From assembly GCA_015698285.1 (NCBI GenBank), contig CP048685.1, positions 620,001 through 684,000 of the forward strand: a stretch of 64,000 nucleotides of DNA. The letters run 5' to 3'. Within the stretch, counting starts at the first letter, position 1. Every line of letters begins with the position of its first letter. Positions 24,310 to 34,205 of the stretch are shown piece after piece. This DNA is from Candidatus Nitronauta litoralis. GTDB lineage: Bacteria > Nitrospinota > Nitrospinia > Nitrospinales > Nitrospinaceae. Made by a program: the position numbers and the translations under genes. Below the pieces are notes generated by a model. The model was not told where the DNA came from. It saw only the letters and a program-made list of their open reading frames with translations, and ran no database searches.

Positions 24310-26664
24310 ATGCAAATTAAAGAACGATTGCAAAGCTTTTTAAAACTGACACCAGCCAAAGCCGGGTTGCTGGTCACCCTGGGGATGTGCCTGCTCGTCC
24401 TTACCAAGCCATATGCACTGGAAATCCTCGAGTTACAGATGATTGACCTCCGCTTCAAAGCTCGTGGCCCCTTAAACCCCGGCCCAGAAGTCGTTATTGC
24501 CGTGGTCGACGAAAAAAGTCAGGACGCTTTGGGAAGATGGCCCTGGCCACGCTCTATCATGGCAAAGTTGATCAACAAACTGACCGAGTATAACGCTTAC
24601 ACCATTGGATTCGACATGGTGTTCTCCGAAAGTGGGGAAGATGTTTACAACCAGGCAGTCCAGCTAATTGAACAACAGGCGGAATCGGGGGAACTGACTC
24701 CGGAAGCTGCTGCCAAACTTCGTAAAAACTTTGAAAATCAAAAAACCGGCGATGAACTGTTTGCGGAATCTTTAAAAAATCACGGCAACACCATTTTGGG
24801 TATGCTCTTCCATGATCCTGAAGACATCAAACACCTGAGCGGAGAACAAATGGCCAAGGGGCTTAAAAATATTGAACGCTTCCGTTATAAGGATTTTGAA
24901 ATCACTGATCCACAAAACATGGAAATGCTTGAAAGAGAGTTTTCTCGCCCGGCAGTGGAAGATAATCTCCCCATATTCGCCAGATCGGCTTACCAGGCGG
25001 GTTATTTCAACCTGACTCCCGATGATGACGGAATCATGCGGCACTACCCGTTAATCATGAAAGCAGGAGGATATTACTACGCGCCCTTTTGGCTGCACAT
25101 GATTGCCAATTACCTCAATAAACCAAACCCCAAATTTTATTTTGATCAAAATGATAACCTGCAAATTGTGGCAGGGGACCTTGAAATCCCTGTCGACAAT
25201 CGCGGAAGGTTTCTCATCAACTATTACGGACGCGCTCAAACCTTCACACACCATCCGATATCAGACATTCTTGAAGGTAAAGTTTCCCCGGATGATATTG
25301 ACAGCAATATCGTTCTCATTGGAGCAACAGGCAAGGGTATTTTCGATCTGAGAGCTACACCCTTTGAACGTGTTTACCCCGGAGTTGAGATCAATGCCAC
25401 CATCATTGACAACATCCTTCACAGTAGATTCCTTGAACCGCCTCCCTGGGGCAAAACGTTTACTTTCGGGGTGATCCTTCTTCTAGGCCTTATCCTCACT
25501 CCGCTTCTCGATAGACTAAGTGCTGTGGGTGGGTTTTTCCTGACCGTGGGTTTTCTCGTCGGATACTATTTCATCAACCTGCAGTTTTTCATGGGATCTC
25601 CATTGATCAACCAGGCCGCAGGGATGTTTATAAAATATGATCTGATTGAAAGAGCCTACCTGCTGAATCTGGTGTACCCGTCATTCGAAATCGCAATGGT
25701 TTACCTCAGCATGACGGCAATCAATTATTTCCGCGAAAGCAAACAGAAGCAGTTTATTCGTGGAGCATTCGGCCAGTACCTTTCCCCGACTGTTGTCAAA
25801 CGTCTGGTAGACGATCCCAACCTGCTAGCCCTGGGCGGCGACCAGAAACGCATGACCGCGTTTTTCTCAGATGTTGCAGGCTTCTCGGGAATATCAGAAC
25901 ATCTCACACCGCAGCAACTGGTTGAACTGTTAAACGAATACCTGTCGGCGATGGAAGGCATTATCGAAAGACATGAAGGCATCATCGACAAGTACGAGGG
26001 CGATGCCATCATCGCCTTCTGGGGTGCCCCCATCACCCGGCCGGACCACGCCTTACTGGCCTGTCGGGCTTCTCTTGAAATGCAAGCCACCCTTAAGGTC
26101 ATGAGGGAAAAGTGGCGTGAAGAAAACCGGGATGAGCTCACCGTTCGAATCGGACTCAACACCGGCCGTATGGTTGTTGGCAACATGGGCTCGTCCAACC
26201 GAATGGATTACACCATCATGGGAGATTCGGTGAATCTGGCTTCCCGCCTGGAGGGAGTTAACAAAGTTTACGGGACCAACATCATGATCAGCCAGTTCAC
26301 TTATGAAGACATCAAGGGAGAACTGGAGTGCCGGGAACTCGACCTGATCCGGGTGGTAGGCAAAGCTGAACCGGTTGCTATCTATGAAGTCCTGGGCGAA
26401 AGGGGAACGCTTGACGAAAATTTAGTACAAGGAATTGAACTGTTTCATGAGGGACTGGCTTGCTACCGGAAAAAGGATTGGAACCGGGCTATTGAAACGT
26501 TTCATCAGGTGATCGACATCATTCCAGGAGACCAACCCTCACAAACTTTTATTGAACGCTGCAAAGAGTTCACATCAGGTCCCAAAGTTGCAAGACGCGC
26601 GGAAGACAAAGCACGGGTTTTGCCGGACGATTGGGACGGCGTTTTCCAGATGACATCAAAATAA
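24310..26664 (+). CDS. CHASE2-domain adenylate cyclase (class III)
   Basis: A 784-residue membrane receptor. The N-terminal TM is near 18-36. The periplasmic CHASE2 domain covers about 40-375 (VVIAVVDEKSQDALGRWPWP is its hallmark). Three TM helices lie at about 380-475. The cyclase domain at about 505-690 has metal aspartates in FFSDVAGFSG and YEGDAIIAFW, the base-selecting Lys in DKYEGD and Asp in RMDYTIMGD, and transition-state residues in SVNLASRLEG, which together fit ATP as substrate. The C-terminal 80 residues include a TPR-like pair (EGLACYRKKDWNRAIETFHQ). It makes cAMP in response to an unknown periplasmic signal; the cNMP-binding GGDEF-EAL protein at 58953 could be a local target. 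Confidence 0.92.
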   Translation: MQIKERLQSFLKLTPAKAGLLVTLGMCLLVLTKPYALEILELQMIDLRFKARGPLNPGPEVVIAVVDEKSQDALGRWPWPRSIMAKLINKLTEYNAYTIGFDMVFSESGEDVYNQAVQLIEQQAESGELTPEAAAKLRKNFENQKTGDELFAESLKNHGNTILGMLFHDPEDIKHLSGEQMAKGLKNIERFRYKDFEITDPQNMEMLEREFSRPAVEDNLPIFARSAYQAGYFNLTPDDDGIMRHYPLIMKAGGYYYAPFWLHMIANYLNKPNPKFYFDQNDNLQIVAGDLEIPVDNRGRFLINYYGRAQTFTHHPISDILEGKVSPDDIDSNIVLIGATGKGIFDLRATPFERVYPGVEINATIIDNILHSRFLEPPPWGKTFTFGVILLLGLILTPLLDRLSAVGGFFLTVGFLVGYYFINLQFFMGSPLINQAAGMFIKYDLIERAYLLNLVYPSFEIAMVYLSMTAINYFRESKQKQFIRGAFGQYLSPTVVKRLVDDPNLLALGGDQKRMTAFFSDVAGFSGISEHLTPQQLVELLNEYLSAMEGIIERHEGIIDKYEGDAIIAFWGAPITRPDHALLACRASLEMQATLKVMREKWREENRDELTVRIGLNTGRMVVGNMGSSNRMDYTIMGDSVNLASRLEGVNKVYGTNIMISQFTYEDIKGELECRELDLIRVVGKAEPVAIYEVLGERGTLDENLVQGIELFHEGLACYRKKDWNRAIETFHQVIDIIPGDQPSQTFIERCKEFTSGPKVARRAEDKARVLPDDWDGVFQMTSK

Positions 26665-26698
26665 CGCGCGGATTTTATTCAGGTGGGAATGTGAAAGG

Positions 26699-27310
26699 TT
26701 ACCCTTTCGCTTCTTCAAGTTTCTTCAACATGCGCCGCACCAGTTCAGGATAGTTTTTCTTCTTTAGAACTTTGTAGAATTGTGTGCGCAGATTGCTTCG
26801 CATGGAAACCCCGTCAAGGACCACGTCCACAACCCGCCAGCGCTGGCTGTTCTTTTTCAGAACAAAATCGATCTGGACCTCACCCTCTTCTTTATGAGTC
26901 ACCGTAAGCGGAACTGTCGCGATCCCTTTTTTCTCTTTGGTCTCGCCATATTCCAGTTTCAATTCGCTGAAAAACTTGGCTGAATTTGGAAAGGCCACCC
27001 ATTCAAACAACTCACCAAGGATTGTCACAAACTTCCCTTGTTCCTGTTCAGTCCTCTTGTCCCAGTATTTCCCAAGAGTTTTCTGGCTGACCAGTTCGAC
27101 ATCAAGAATGGTCACAGCTTTTTCTGAATTCTTCTTATTGGCCGTCTGCTGCTTGTCTGTCAGCTTGTCCCCATTTTCAATCTTCTGGATCGTGTTGAGG
27201 AGCGTCTTTACGGTTTCCAACGGAGAAAGGGAATCTCCCATCGACCAGGCGGGAGTGGTTAACAGGGTCAGGGCAATGAGCACAGGGAGCCAGAATCGTG
27301 TCAGTTTCAT
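26699..27310 (-). CDS. MlaC/Ttg2D-family phospholipid-binding periplasmic protein
   Basis: A 203-residue exported protein. The signal peptide is MKLTRFWLPVLIALTLLTTP with cleavage after AWS. The body fits the Ttg2/MlaC family (LETVKTLLNTIQKIENGDK, FVTILGELFEWVAF, RWRVVDVVLDGVSM near the end with the typical VxDVxxxGVS motif). MlaC shuttles phospholipids between the outer membrane and the MlaFEDB ABC complex. No mlaE/F/D is nearby, so this is an orphan copy. In-frame codons upstream (TTG 27379, ATG 27376) would bury the signal. Confidence 0.82.
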   Translation of the reverse strand: MKLTRFWLPVLIALTLLTTPAWSMGDSLSPLETVKTLLNTIQKIENGDKLTDKQQTANKKNSEKAVTILDVELVSQKTLGKYWDKRTEQEQGKFVTILGELFEWVAFPNSAKFFSELKLEYGETKEKKGIATVPLTVTHKEEGEVQIDFVLKKNSQRWRVVDVVLDGVSMRSNLRTQFYKVLKKKNYPELVRRMLKKLEEAKG

Positions 27311-27480
27311 AGAATGGGGTGTGTTAGATTGAAAGAGATTTTCCAGTTTACGAAGAGATGATATTTCAGGTAACATCAACTTAGGTTCTTATTATAACTC
27401 AGTTTACTTTTGAATAGGACCTTGGGTCAACCCAGTGTAAGCTCCTGTTAAATAAAAGTTTCCGAAGAGCAAACAATTCT

Positions 27481-28233
27481 ATGCGACCCAATTTACGAAA
27501 AATACTTCCCCTATTGGTCGTAGCGGGAGTTGCAATCCTGATAGCGTATACCCCAGCTTCAGCCATGATTTGTAATCTCTATAAGGGGAAATCCAGCCTG
27601 GACGATTTGCAATATCACAAAGTCCGGTTTCTACAGGTAATCAAAAAGGCTCCGGATGATATTCAATCATACTGCCAGCTATCCCATATTCATTACAAAA
27701 TTGCCGGTAAGGTTCGCGAACAATTTCAGGAATTGGAATACGAGAAATGCATCGAATACGCCGATGCCGCTATTGCCCGAAACCCTAAAGCGGGAACAGC
27801 CTATTTTATGAAAGCCCTTTGTCTTGGTAAACGTGGGGAATTGAATGGAGTCTGGTCGAGCCTCAAAATTCTGGACCATTTTGAATTTAACATGAAGCGG
27901 GCAGTGGAACTGAATCCCAGTCTCGACGGAGGCGGACCCTACCGCGCGTTAGGTCGTTTTTATTTTCAACTTCCGGGACTTCTGGGAGGCAGCCTTAAAA
28001 ACGCTATCCAGTACCTCGAGAAAGCCATGACTTATGATCCTGAAAACTGGGAAAACCTGCTTTTCCTGGGAGAAGCCTATATTGAGGATGACCGTCCTCA
28101 ACAGGCTCGTCCCCTTCTGGCGCGGTTCATGAAAGTAACTCTCAACAGAACCCAGGACCCAAAAGTAGAAGCCAGAAGAAAACATGTGCAGGAACTGATC
28201 CGGGAAATCCAGGAAGAAACAGGCACCCCCTGA
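27481..28233 (+). CDS. Exported TPR-like protein
   Basis: A 250-residue protein with a signal peptide (ILPLLVVAGVAILIAYTPAS, cut after ASA). Helical repeats follow: KCIEYADAAIARNPKAGTAY, FNMKRAVELNPSLDGGGPYR, and AIQYLEKAMTYDPENWENLL. The GGPYRALGRFYFQLPGLLGG segment resembles the TRAP-transporter TatT subunit family, but no TRAP genes are present. recN starts 4 bp after its stop, so the two are cotranscribed. Confidence 0.72.
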   Translation: MRPNLRKILPLLVVAGVAILIAYTPASAMICNLYKGKSSLDDLQYHKVRFLQVIKKAPDDIQSYCQLSHIHYKIAGKVREQFQELEYEKCIEYADAAIARNPKAGTAYFMKALCLGKRGELNGVWSSLKILDHFEFNMKRAVELNPSLDGGGPYRALGRFYFQLPGLLGGSLKNAIQYLEKAMTYDPENWENLLFLGEAYIEDDRPQQARPLLARFMKVTLNRTQDPKVEARRKHVQELIREIQEETGTP

Positions 28234-28237
28234 CCCG

Positions 28238-29929
28238 ATGCTCGAAGAAATCCGCATCAAACATTTTGCCATTATCGACCAGCTTGAGGTAGGTTTTCAT
28301 CCAGGTCTCAACGTGTTGACAGGTGAAACAGGAGCTGGCAAATCCATCATCATTGGAGCGCTCAATCTGGTTGTCGGGGGACGCGCCGATACGGATAGCA
28401 TTCGTACTGGTCAGGATTCTGCCACGGTGGAAGCGGTGTTCCAAATTGACGACCCGGAAACCGTGGCGTGGGCGCAGGACCTGGGCATTGAACCCGAAGA
28501 AGGCCGCCTGATTGTCCGCCGGGTGTTGTCACAAAAAGATAAGAACCGCGTATTCCTGAATGGCATCTCTGTAACGGTCTCACAACTCACCGAACTTGGG
28601 CGGCGACTCGTCGACATCCACGGCCAACACGATCACCAGTCCCTGTTTCATCCCGAAACCCACGTTGAACTTCTGGACCGGTTTGGTGGTCTCGAACAAT
28701 CGCGCAACGAATTTGATGAAGCCTTCCGTCTTCATCAGGGGCTCGCGAGTAAACTGAAACAAATCGAAAAAAACCAGAGCCACCGCCTGCAGCGGCAGGA
28801 CCTTTTAAAATTCCAGATAGGAGAAATTGATTCCGCCGGCCTGCACGTGGATGAGGAGGAGGAACTTTCTACTGAGAAAAATAAACTGCGCCACGCAGAA
28901 ACCCTTCACAGAGCAATGGATCAGGCACTGAACGCCTTGTCCGAAACTCCCGGTTCTGTCCTCGAAGTTTTAGGACAGATCCGTCGCGACCTCGAACCGT
29001 TGCCGGAAATAGACCCGCAACTGTCCAGCCTGGATGAACGCAGCAACAATGCCTTCTATGAAGCCGAAGCCCTGGCCGAAGAAGTCCGGGATTACCTGAA
29101 AAGTATCGAATTCAATCCGGAACGCCTTGAAGAAATTGAAGACCGGCTGGCTGAAATCAATGGTTTGAAACGAAAATACGGAATCGATATTCCCTCCATC
29201 CTGGAATACCGGGAAACGATCGGTGAAGAACTGGATAGCCTGTCCTTGTCGGAAGAACAAGTCGGAGATCTGAAAAAGGAATTAAAGCAGGCTGAATCTG
29301 TATTAGCCAAAATGGCCTGCAAACTTGCAGAAGATCGCGAACAGGCAGCAGCCAAACTAAAAAAAGGAGCAGAAAAAGAGCTTAAGGACCTTGAGATGAA
29401 AAATGTCGTGTTTGAAGTCCGGTTCGATTATCCGACCGACCCAAACAGCTTCGTTAAATTCAGGAAAGAGCCCGTCCGCCTCAACCCAAACGGACTCGGA
29501 ATGCTGGAGTTCATGTTTTCCCCCAACCCGGGCGAAACCCCAAAACCTCTTGCCAAAATCGCATCAGGTGGTGAGATCAGCCGGGTCATGCTCGCCTTGA
29601 AATCGATTTTGCAGAAGCAGAGCAAAGTTCCAGTGATGGTCTTCGATGAAGTCGACGCAGGAATCAGCGGCAAGGTGGCGGAAAAAGTCGGGGCCAAGCT
29701 CAAAAAAATCTCAAAGGACCGACAGGTATTTTGCATCACACACCTTCCTCAAATTGCAGGACTGGGTGGTACTCATTTCCGGGTCCACAAAACCGTTGCC
29801 GACAAAAGAACACAATCAACCATCCAGGAACTCGACTACGACCAGCGGGTGGAGGAAATTGCCCGCATGTCCGGCGGAGAAAAAATCACAAAAGCAACGT
29901 TGGAACATGCCAAAGAAATGATAAAATAG
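28238..29929 (+). CDS. recN: DNA repair protein RecN
   Basis: A 563-residue SMC-like ATPase for double-strand break repair. N-terminal IRIKHFAIIDQLEVGF precedes Walker A GETGAGKS (29-36). A central coiled coil lies at about 160-370. C-terminally there is the signature IASGGEISRVMLALKSI, Walker B VPVMVFDEVDAGISG and ITHLPQIAG. Length and motif order are standard. No LexA-type box was obvious upstream, and it follows the TPR gene by only 4 bp. A small stem (CAGGTGA 29942-29948 / TCACCTG 29954-29960) lies just after the stop and has no T-run. Confidence 0.97.
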   Translation: MLEEIRIKHFAIIDQLEVGFHPGLNVLTGETGAGKSIIIGALNLVVGGRADTDSIRTGQDSATVEAVFQIDDPETVAWAQDLGIEPEEGRLIVRRVLSQKDKNRVFLNGISVTVSQLTELGRRLVDIHGQHDHQSLFHPETHVELLDRFGGLEQSRNEFDEAFRLHQGLASKLKQIEKNQSHRLQRQDLLKFQIGEIDSAGLHVDEEEELSTEKNKLRHAETLHRAMDQALNALSETPGSVLEVLGQIRRDLEPLPEIDPQLSSLDERSNNAFYEAEALAEEVRDYLKSIEFNPERLEEIEDRLAEINGLKRKYGIDIPSILEYRETIGEELDSLSLSEEQVGDLKKELKQAESVLAKMACKLAEDREQAAAKLKKGAEKELKDLEMKNVVFEVRFDYPTDPNSFVKFRKEPVRLNPNGLGMLEFMFSPNPGETPKPLAKIASGGEISRVMLALKSILQKQSKVPVMVFDEVDAGISGKVAEKVGAKLKKISKDRQVFCITHLPQIAGLGGTHFRVHKTVADKRTQSTIQELDYDQRVEEIARMSGGEKITKATLEHAKEMIK

Positions 29930-30073
29930 GTTTGAATTTATCAGGTGATGGTTTCACCTGAATCACTGAATCAGCTTTTCGTTTTCCTCCCGCAACATCT
30001 GCTTTAATAAAAAGTCCTGCACACCCGAACCAACCAGAACATTCCATCAACCCTCCCTCGGAGAACCTTCCCC

Positions 30074-31819
30074 ATGAACGCCCGAGCTCTCTTCATCGCG
30101 TTGAGCTTTGCCTTGCTCCTGGTTTCCAGCGCATTCGCTGCCGCATCATCTGAACAAAAAGCCCGGCAATTGGTCGAAAAGGGTACAACGCTTCTCGACA
30201 AAGGTGAATACAAACGGGCACTGGACGAATTTAACCGGGCCATCAGTGCCGATCCTTACAATGTTGGTGCCCGTGTCCACATGAGCGATGCATATGTTGC
30301 GCTCAACTCCCAGAAGGATGCCATCAGTGTTTTAAAGGAAGCGCTCAGCATAGAACCGAAAAACCCGGCAGCCCACCTCAAGCTTGGCAAGTTACTCCAC
30401 CTGCTCAGCCGTTACAGTGACGCTGTCAGGGAATTCAATCAGGCATCGCAACTGCTTCCTCGTTCCTCGGAAGCCTGGTACGGGCTTGGGGAAAGCCTCG
30501 TCCAAATGGGCAATATCGAATCCGGTCTCGAAGCCCTGTTAAAAGCCGAAGCCCTCGAGCCCGGAAGGCCCGGATTGCAGGAAGCACTCGGAAAGGCCTA
30601 TGGAAAATCCGGTGAGCATGAAAAGGCAGCCAACGCACTCAAACGCGCGGTGACATCGACACCTGACTCACCTCAGGCCCACTACAACCTGAGTGTCGCC
30701 TACGTGATGCTTAAACAGTATGAAGAAGCCGTTCACCACGCGCAACAGGCAGTTTCTCTCAACCCTGAGTACGATCTCGCCTTCAACAACCTCGGCCTGG
30801 CTCATCGCCAACTGGATCATAAGGGCGCCGCTGTGGAAGCTTTTTCAAAAGCGGTACGACTCAACCCTAAAAACCTGCTGGCCCGTTATAACCTCGGCAA
30901 CCTGTTACTGGACCAGAAACAGCTGGTGAAAGCTGCACAAGAGTTTCAGGCCATCGTTGAATTGGAACCGGAGCTTCCCGAAGCGCACTACAAACTCGGC
31001 CTTACTTTTCTGAAAGGGAAAAATCCGGAACTCGCCGCGCGGTCTTTTGAAAAAGCACTGGAGCTGAATCCTTCACTTTCAGATGCCAAAAAAGGACTAC
31101 TCTCCGCTCGTGATATGTCGCGAGGGAATGCACCCGATACTCAAATAGCAAAAAATGATGGACCCGCTGCTCCAGGAAAAACCAAAGTCCCACAGGAACC
31201 TGAAAGGGCAAAAAAGATCGAGCCCGCTACCCCAGCCAAATCAGAAGGCGCTTCCAGGAAAACGGAGATTGTAAGATCCGAAACACCCCCTAGAGCAAAA
31301 CCTTTTGTCGCAAAAAGGAAGCCCGCAAAAACACAATCTGCGAAAGACCTGTTGTCAAAAGGGAAACAGCTTGAATCTGAGGGAAAGCTTGAAGAAGCGA
31401 GGAAAACCTATGCGGCAGCGGCGAAAAACGATCCCGGAAATGCGGAAGCGCATATGAACCTGGGTGTCCTGCTTGAAATGCTGGGCCGCCCCGAAAAAGC
31501 ATTGACCGCTTTTGAGATGGTTGTGAAACTGTCACCCCGTGCTGCAGGAGCCTGGTACAACCTGGGTCGAACACAGGCCTCCTTAGGTCATGCCAGCGAT
31601 GCAGTGCAAAGTTTTTCAAAAGCTGTTGAGATCAACCCGGACTACGCCGAGGCGCATCTTGGACTCGGGTTGATGTACGATCAGATTGAGGACGGGAAAA
31701 AAGCCATCTCACATACCAAAGGTGCTCACCGCCTGTTTCAGGCCACAAACCGGAAAGATCTCGCCAGGATGGCCCAAAAAAGCCTCAACGACCTGCAAAT
31801 TAAATATGAAAATGAATGA
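30074..31819 (+). CDS. Large exported TPR protein
   Basis: A 581-residue protein with a signal peptide (ALFIALSFALLLVSSAFAAA). TPR array 1 spans about residues 30-345 (around nine repeats, e.g. YKRALDEFNRAISADPYN). A Lys/Pro/Ala/Glu-rich linker of about 75 residues follows (350-425), then TPR array 2 to the end (AEAHMNLGVLLEMLGRPEKA). It resembles a periplasmic scaffold. The two-array layout with a basic linker is the notable point. No specific function is known. Confidence 0.8.
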   Translation: MNARALFIALSFALLLVSSAFAAASSEQKARQLVEKGTTLLDKGEYKRALDEFNRAISADPYNVGARVHMSDAYVALNSQKDAISVLKEALSIEPKNPAAHLKLGKLLHLLSRYSDAVREFNQASQLLPRSSEAWYGLGESLVQMGNIESGLEALLKAEALEPGRPGLQEALGKAYGKSGEHEKAANALKRAVTSTPDSPQAHYNLSVAYVMLKQYEEAVHHAQQAVSLNPEYDLAFNNLGLAHRQLDHKGAAVEAFSKAVRLNPKNLLARYNLGNLLLDQKQLVKAAQEFQAIVELEPELPEAHYKLGLTFLKGKNPELAARSFEKALELNPSLSDAKKGLLSARDMSRGNAPDTQIAKNDGPAAPGKTKVPQEPERAKKIEPATPAKSEGASRKTEIVRSETPPRAKPFVAKRKPAKTQSAKDLLSKGKQLESEGKLEEARKTYAAAAKNDPGNAEAHMNLGVLLEMLGRPEKALTAFEMVVKLSPRAAGAWYNLGRTQASLGHASDAVQSFSKAVEINPDYAEAHLGLGLMYDQIEDGKKAISHTKGAHRLFQATNRKDLARMAQKSLNDLQIKYENE

Positions 31820-31861
31820 TATCTCAATCGGCGTTTAGATCTCTTTCACACATCCGGGGAT

Positions 31862-32299
31862 ATGTTGTTAATTGAAAATAAAATAGAAATCAACGCTCCC
31901 AAAGAGCGGGTGTGGCAGGTAACCGTTGATGTCGAAGCATGGCCAAAATGGTCATCCGCTATGAAACATATCCAGCGCGAAGACGCAGGTGAATTCAAGT
32001 TGGGAAGCAGTGCCCTCATCAAACAGGAAGGAATGCCTCAAACACGATGGACGGTGACAGACTTGAGTACCGGAAACCATTTCACCTGGAAGGGCAAAGC
32101 CCTGGGAACCGACATGACCGCCACTCATATCCTCACCCCGGCAAATGACTGCACCGTCACCAGCGTTCTTAGAATTGAGCTGGAAGGTTTGCTGATCACC
32201 TTGTTGGGTCCCATCATAAATTTGCTGGTAGCAAAAAGTTTAAAAGCGGAGAATCAGGGACTAAAGCAATTTTGTGAATCCCTCAAACCCCTTTCCTGA
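31862..32299 (+). CDS. SRPBCC (START/polyketide-cyclase-like) protein
   Basis: A 145-residue single-domain helix-grip protein. NKIEINAPKERVWQVTVDVE and AWPKWSSAMKHIQ are the hallmark N-terminal strand-helix, and a long C-terminal helix (LLGPIINLLVAKSLKAENQG) closes the cavity. Such proteins bind hydrophobic ligands; the ligand cannot be read from sequence. It stands 42 bp after the TPR gene on the same strand. Confidence 0.82.
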   Translation: MLLIENKIEINAPKERVWQVTVDVEAWPKWSSAMKHIQREDAGEFKLGSSALIKQEGMPQTRWTVTDLSTGNHFTWKGKALGTDMTATHILTPANDCTVTSVLRIELEGLLITLLGPIINLLVAKSLKAENQGLKQFCESLKPLS

Positions 32300-32481
32300 A
32301 AATTTTCCGAATACTTTCTTTCATAGAAAATATTATTCCTGTTTAAATTAATCTCAAATAAATGTTAGTCTCAAAGTATCTACTTTTTTAGTCCTTGCGT
32401 AAAACTCTGGGACGCAATAGCTATCTAGTTAATTTCAAAAAATAATCAGACTCTTCCAAAAGGTCTGGGAAGGAATACATA

Positions 32482-32769
32482 ATGAGTCAGAAAGAAGCTT
32501 ATCAGGAAAAGTTAAAAGCCCAATTGGACGAGTGGTCCGCTGATTTAGATAAACTGAAAGCCAAAGCAGAAAAGGCGGAAGCCGGATTAAAAATTGAATA
32601 TCAGAATGAGATTGAACAGCTTCGAGCAAAAAAAGAAAACGTGGAACAAAAGTTGAGTGAACTCAAAAATGCCAGTGAAGATGCCTGGGAAGACATCAAG
32701 GCAGGCATTGAAACCTCCTGGGATTCTCTAGGCCAGGCCATCAAATCAGCAGTCTCCCGATTTAAATAA
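32482..32769 (+). CDS. Small cytoplasmic coiled-coil protein
   Basis: A 95-residue protein, almost all charged helix (KEAYQEKLKAQLDEWSADLD, then KLKAKAEKAEAGLKIEYQNE), ending in the amphipathic AWEDIKAGIETSWDSLGQAI. There is no signal peptide. The C-terminal pattern matches that of the exported neighbour (AWDHMKKGFSDSYSAFHKAW), so the two are probably related. Similar small proteins occur in many bacteria without assigned role. GGGAAGGA precedes the start. Confidence 0.72.
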   Translation: MSQKEAYQEKLKAQLDEWSADLDKLKAKAEKAEAGLKIEYQNEIEQLRAKKENVEQKLSELKNASEDAWEDIKAGIETSWDSLGQAIKSAVSRFK

Positions 32770-32834
32770 TCAACGGGATTCCTAATTTAAGAGGCTCTAA
32801 CACTTTTTGAGAGAACCCAATGAATATTAATCAT

Positions 32835-33275
32835 ATGAAAAAATTCGTATTCCTGATGACAGGAACTCTGGTCATTGGTATGTCATCAATCTGTCTTGCC
32901 GGTTCCTCTTTTGACGATGTTAAAAAGGAAACAAAGGAATTGATGGAAGCGATAAAAGGTTACAGTGCCGATCAACGCGATGCATTGATTGAAAAATCAA
33001 AAGTCGCCCTGGACAAAATGGATCAGCGAATTGATGCATTGGAAAAACGGATCGATAAAAACTGGGACAGCATGAAAGAAACAGCTCGTGAAAAATCCCG
33101 AGAAAACCTAAAAATTCTGCGCAAGCAGAGGGTCCTTTTGGCGGAACGTTATGGTAGTTTAAAAAACAGTGCTGGTAATGCCTGGGACCACATGAAAAAA
33201 GGTTTTTCAGATTCCTATTCCGCCTTTCACAAAGCCTGGGAAAAAGCAGAAAAAGAATTCCAGGCCGGAAAATAA
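32835..33275 (+). CDS. Exported coiled-coil protein
   Basis: A 146-residue protein. The signal peptide is MKKFVFLMTGTLVIGMSSIC with cleavage after CLA. A single long charged helix follows (ALDKMDQRIDALEKRIDKNW) and an end similar to the cytoplasmic neighbour. The ATG at 32835 fits the signal best; ATG 32820 is in frame and would add five residues. It is probably periplasmic. It is the exported partner of a cytoplasmic/exported pair. Confidence 0.72.
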   Translation: MKKFVFLMTGTLVIGMSSICLAGSSFDDVKKETKELMEAIKGYSADQRDALIEKSKVALDKMDQRIDALEKRIDKNWDSMKETAREKSRENLKILRKQRVLLAERYGSLKNSAGNAWDHMKKGFSDSYSAFHKAWEKAEKEFQAGK

Positions 33276-33314
33276 AAAAAGCAGGTAGCCGACATAGAAT
33301 GATTACTCACTTTT

Positions 33315-34067
33315 TTAACCGGTTTTCGACTGGGCCTGTTTGGCGACCGCTTCGGCGGCTTTCGCTACAGCTTCGGGGTCTCCCAGGTAATAATGTTTGA
33401 TCGGTTTTAAATTCTTATCCAGTTCATAAACCAGTGGAATACCGGTCGGGACGTTGAGTTCGGTAATGTCGGCCTCGCTGATGTTATCCAGATGCTGGAT
33501 CAACGCCCGCAGACTGTTACCGTGTGCACATATGAGGACCCGCTTGCCCGCTTTGATGTCCGGCGCAATCGTTTCCAACCAGTAAGGAACCATCCGCGCC
33601 ACGGTTTCTTTCAGTGACTCCGTGCAGGGCCGTTGCTCAGGCTTGAGTTCGGCATAACGCGGGTCGTTATTCGGATGGCGTTCGTCGTCTTCCTCCAATG
33701 GAGGTGGCGGGATGTCGTAACTGCGCCGCCAGATCTTGACCTGATCGGCTCCATGCTTTTCTGCAGTTTCTGCTTTATTGAGTCCCTGCAAAGCTCCGTA
33801 ATGGCGTTCGTTCAGTTTCCAGCACCGGATTACCGGAATCCACATCAGGTCCATTTCATCCAGGGTAATCCACAGAGTACGTATCGCACGTTTGAGGACG
33901 GAGGTATAAGCGATATCGAAACCATAACCACCCTCTTTAAGCAGTTTGGCTCCGGCCTGTGCTTCCCCGATTCCCTGTTCTGTTAAATCCACATCCTTCC
34001 AGCCGGTGAACCGGTTTTCCAGATTCCAGACACTCTGACCATGCCGCATCAACACCAGTTTGTACAT
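33315..34067 (-). CDS. gpmA: 2,3-bisphosphoglycerate-dependent phosphoglycerate mutase
   Basis: A 250-residue enzyme interconverting 3- and 2-phosphoglycerate. The phosphohistidine motif [18 protein letters not shown] has His 9. [20 protein letters not shown] carries the catalytic Glu, and [16 protein letters not shown] the second His. The length matches the dPGM family exactly. It is monocistronic on the minus strand and converges on the coiled-coil gene. Confidence 0.97.
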   Translation of the reverse strand: MYKLVLMRHGQSVWNLENRFTGWKDVDLTEQGIGEAQAGAKLLKEGGYGFDIAYTSVLKRAIRTLWITLDEMDLMWIPVIRCWKLNERHYGALQGLNKAETAEKHGADQVKIWRRSYDIPPPPLEEDDERHPNNDPRYAELKPEQRPCTESLKETVARMVPYWLETIAPDIKAGKRVLICAHGNSLRALIQHLDNISEADITELNVPTGIPLVYELDKNLKPIKHYYLGDPEAVAKAAEAVAKQAQSKTG

Positions 34068-34205
34068 GGGACCGCCCTTTCTTAACTATAACGAAATAAA
34101 GTTTGCAGGCACTTCGACCGCTTCTGCCGCCATGTTAAAAAAAATACCGGATTTTGTCGAGAAAAGGCTGGTAAAAGTTGACGAAATTGTCAATTGAGGC
34201 AAAAT

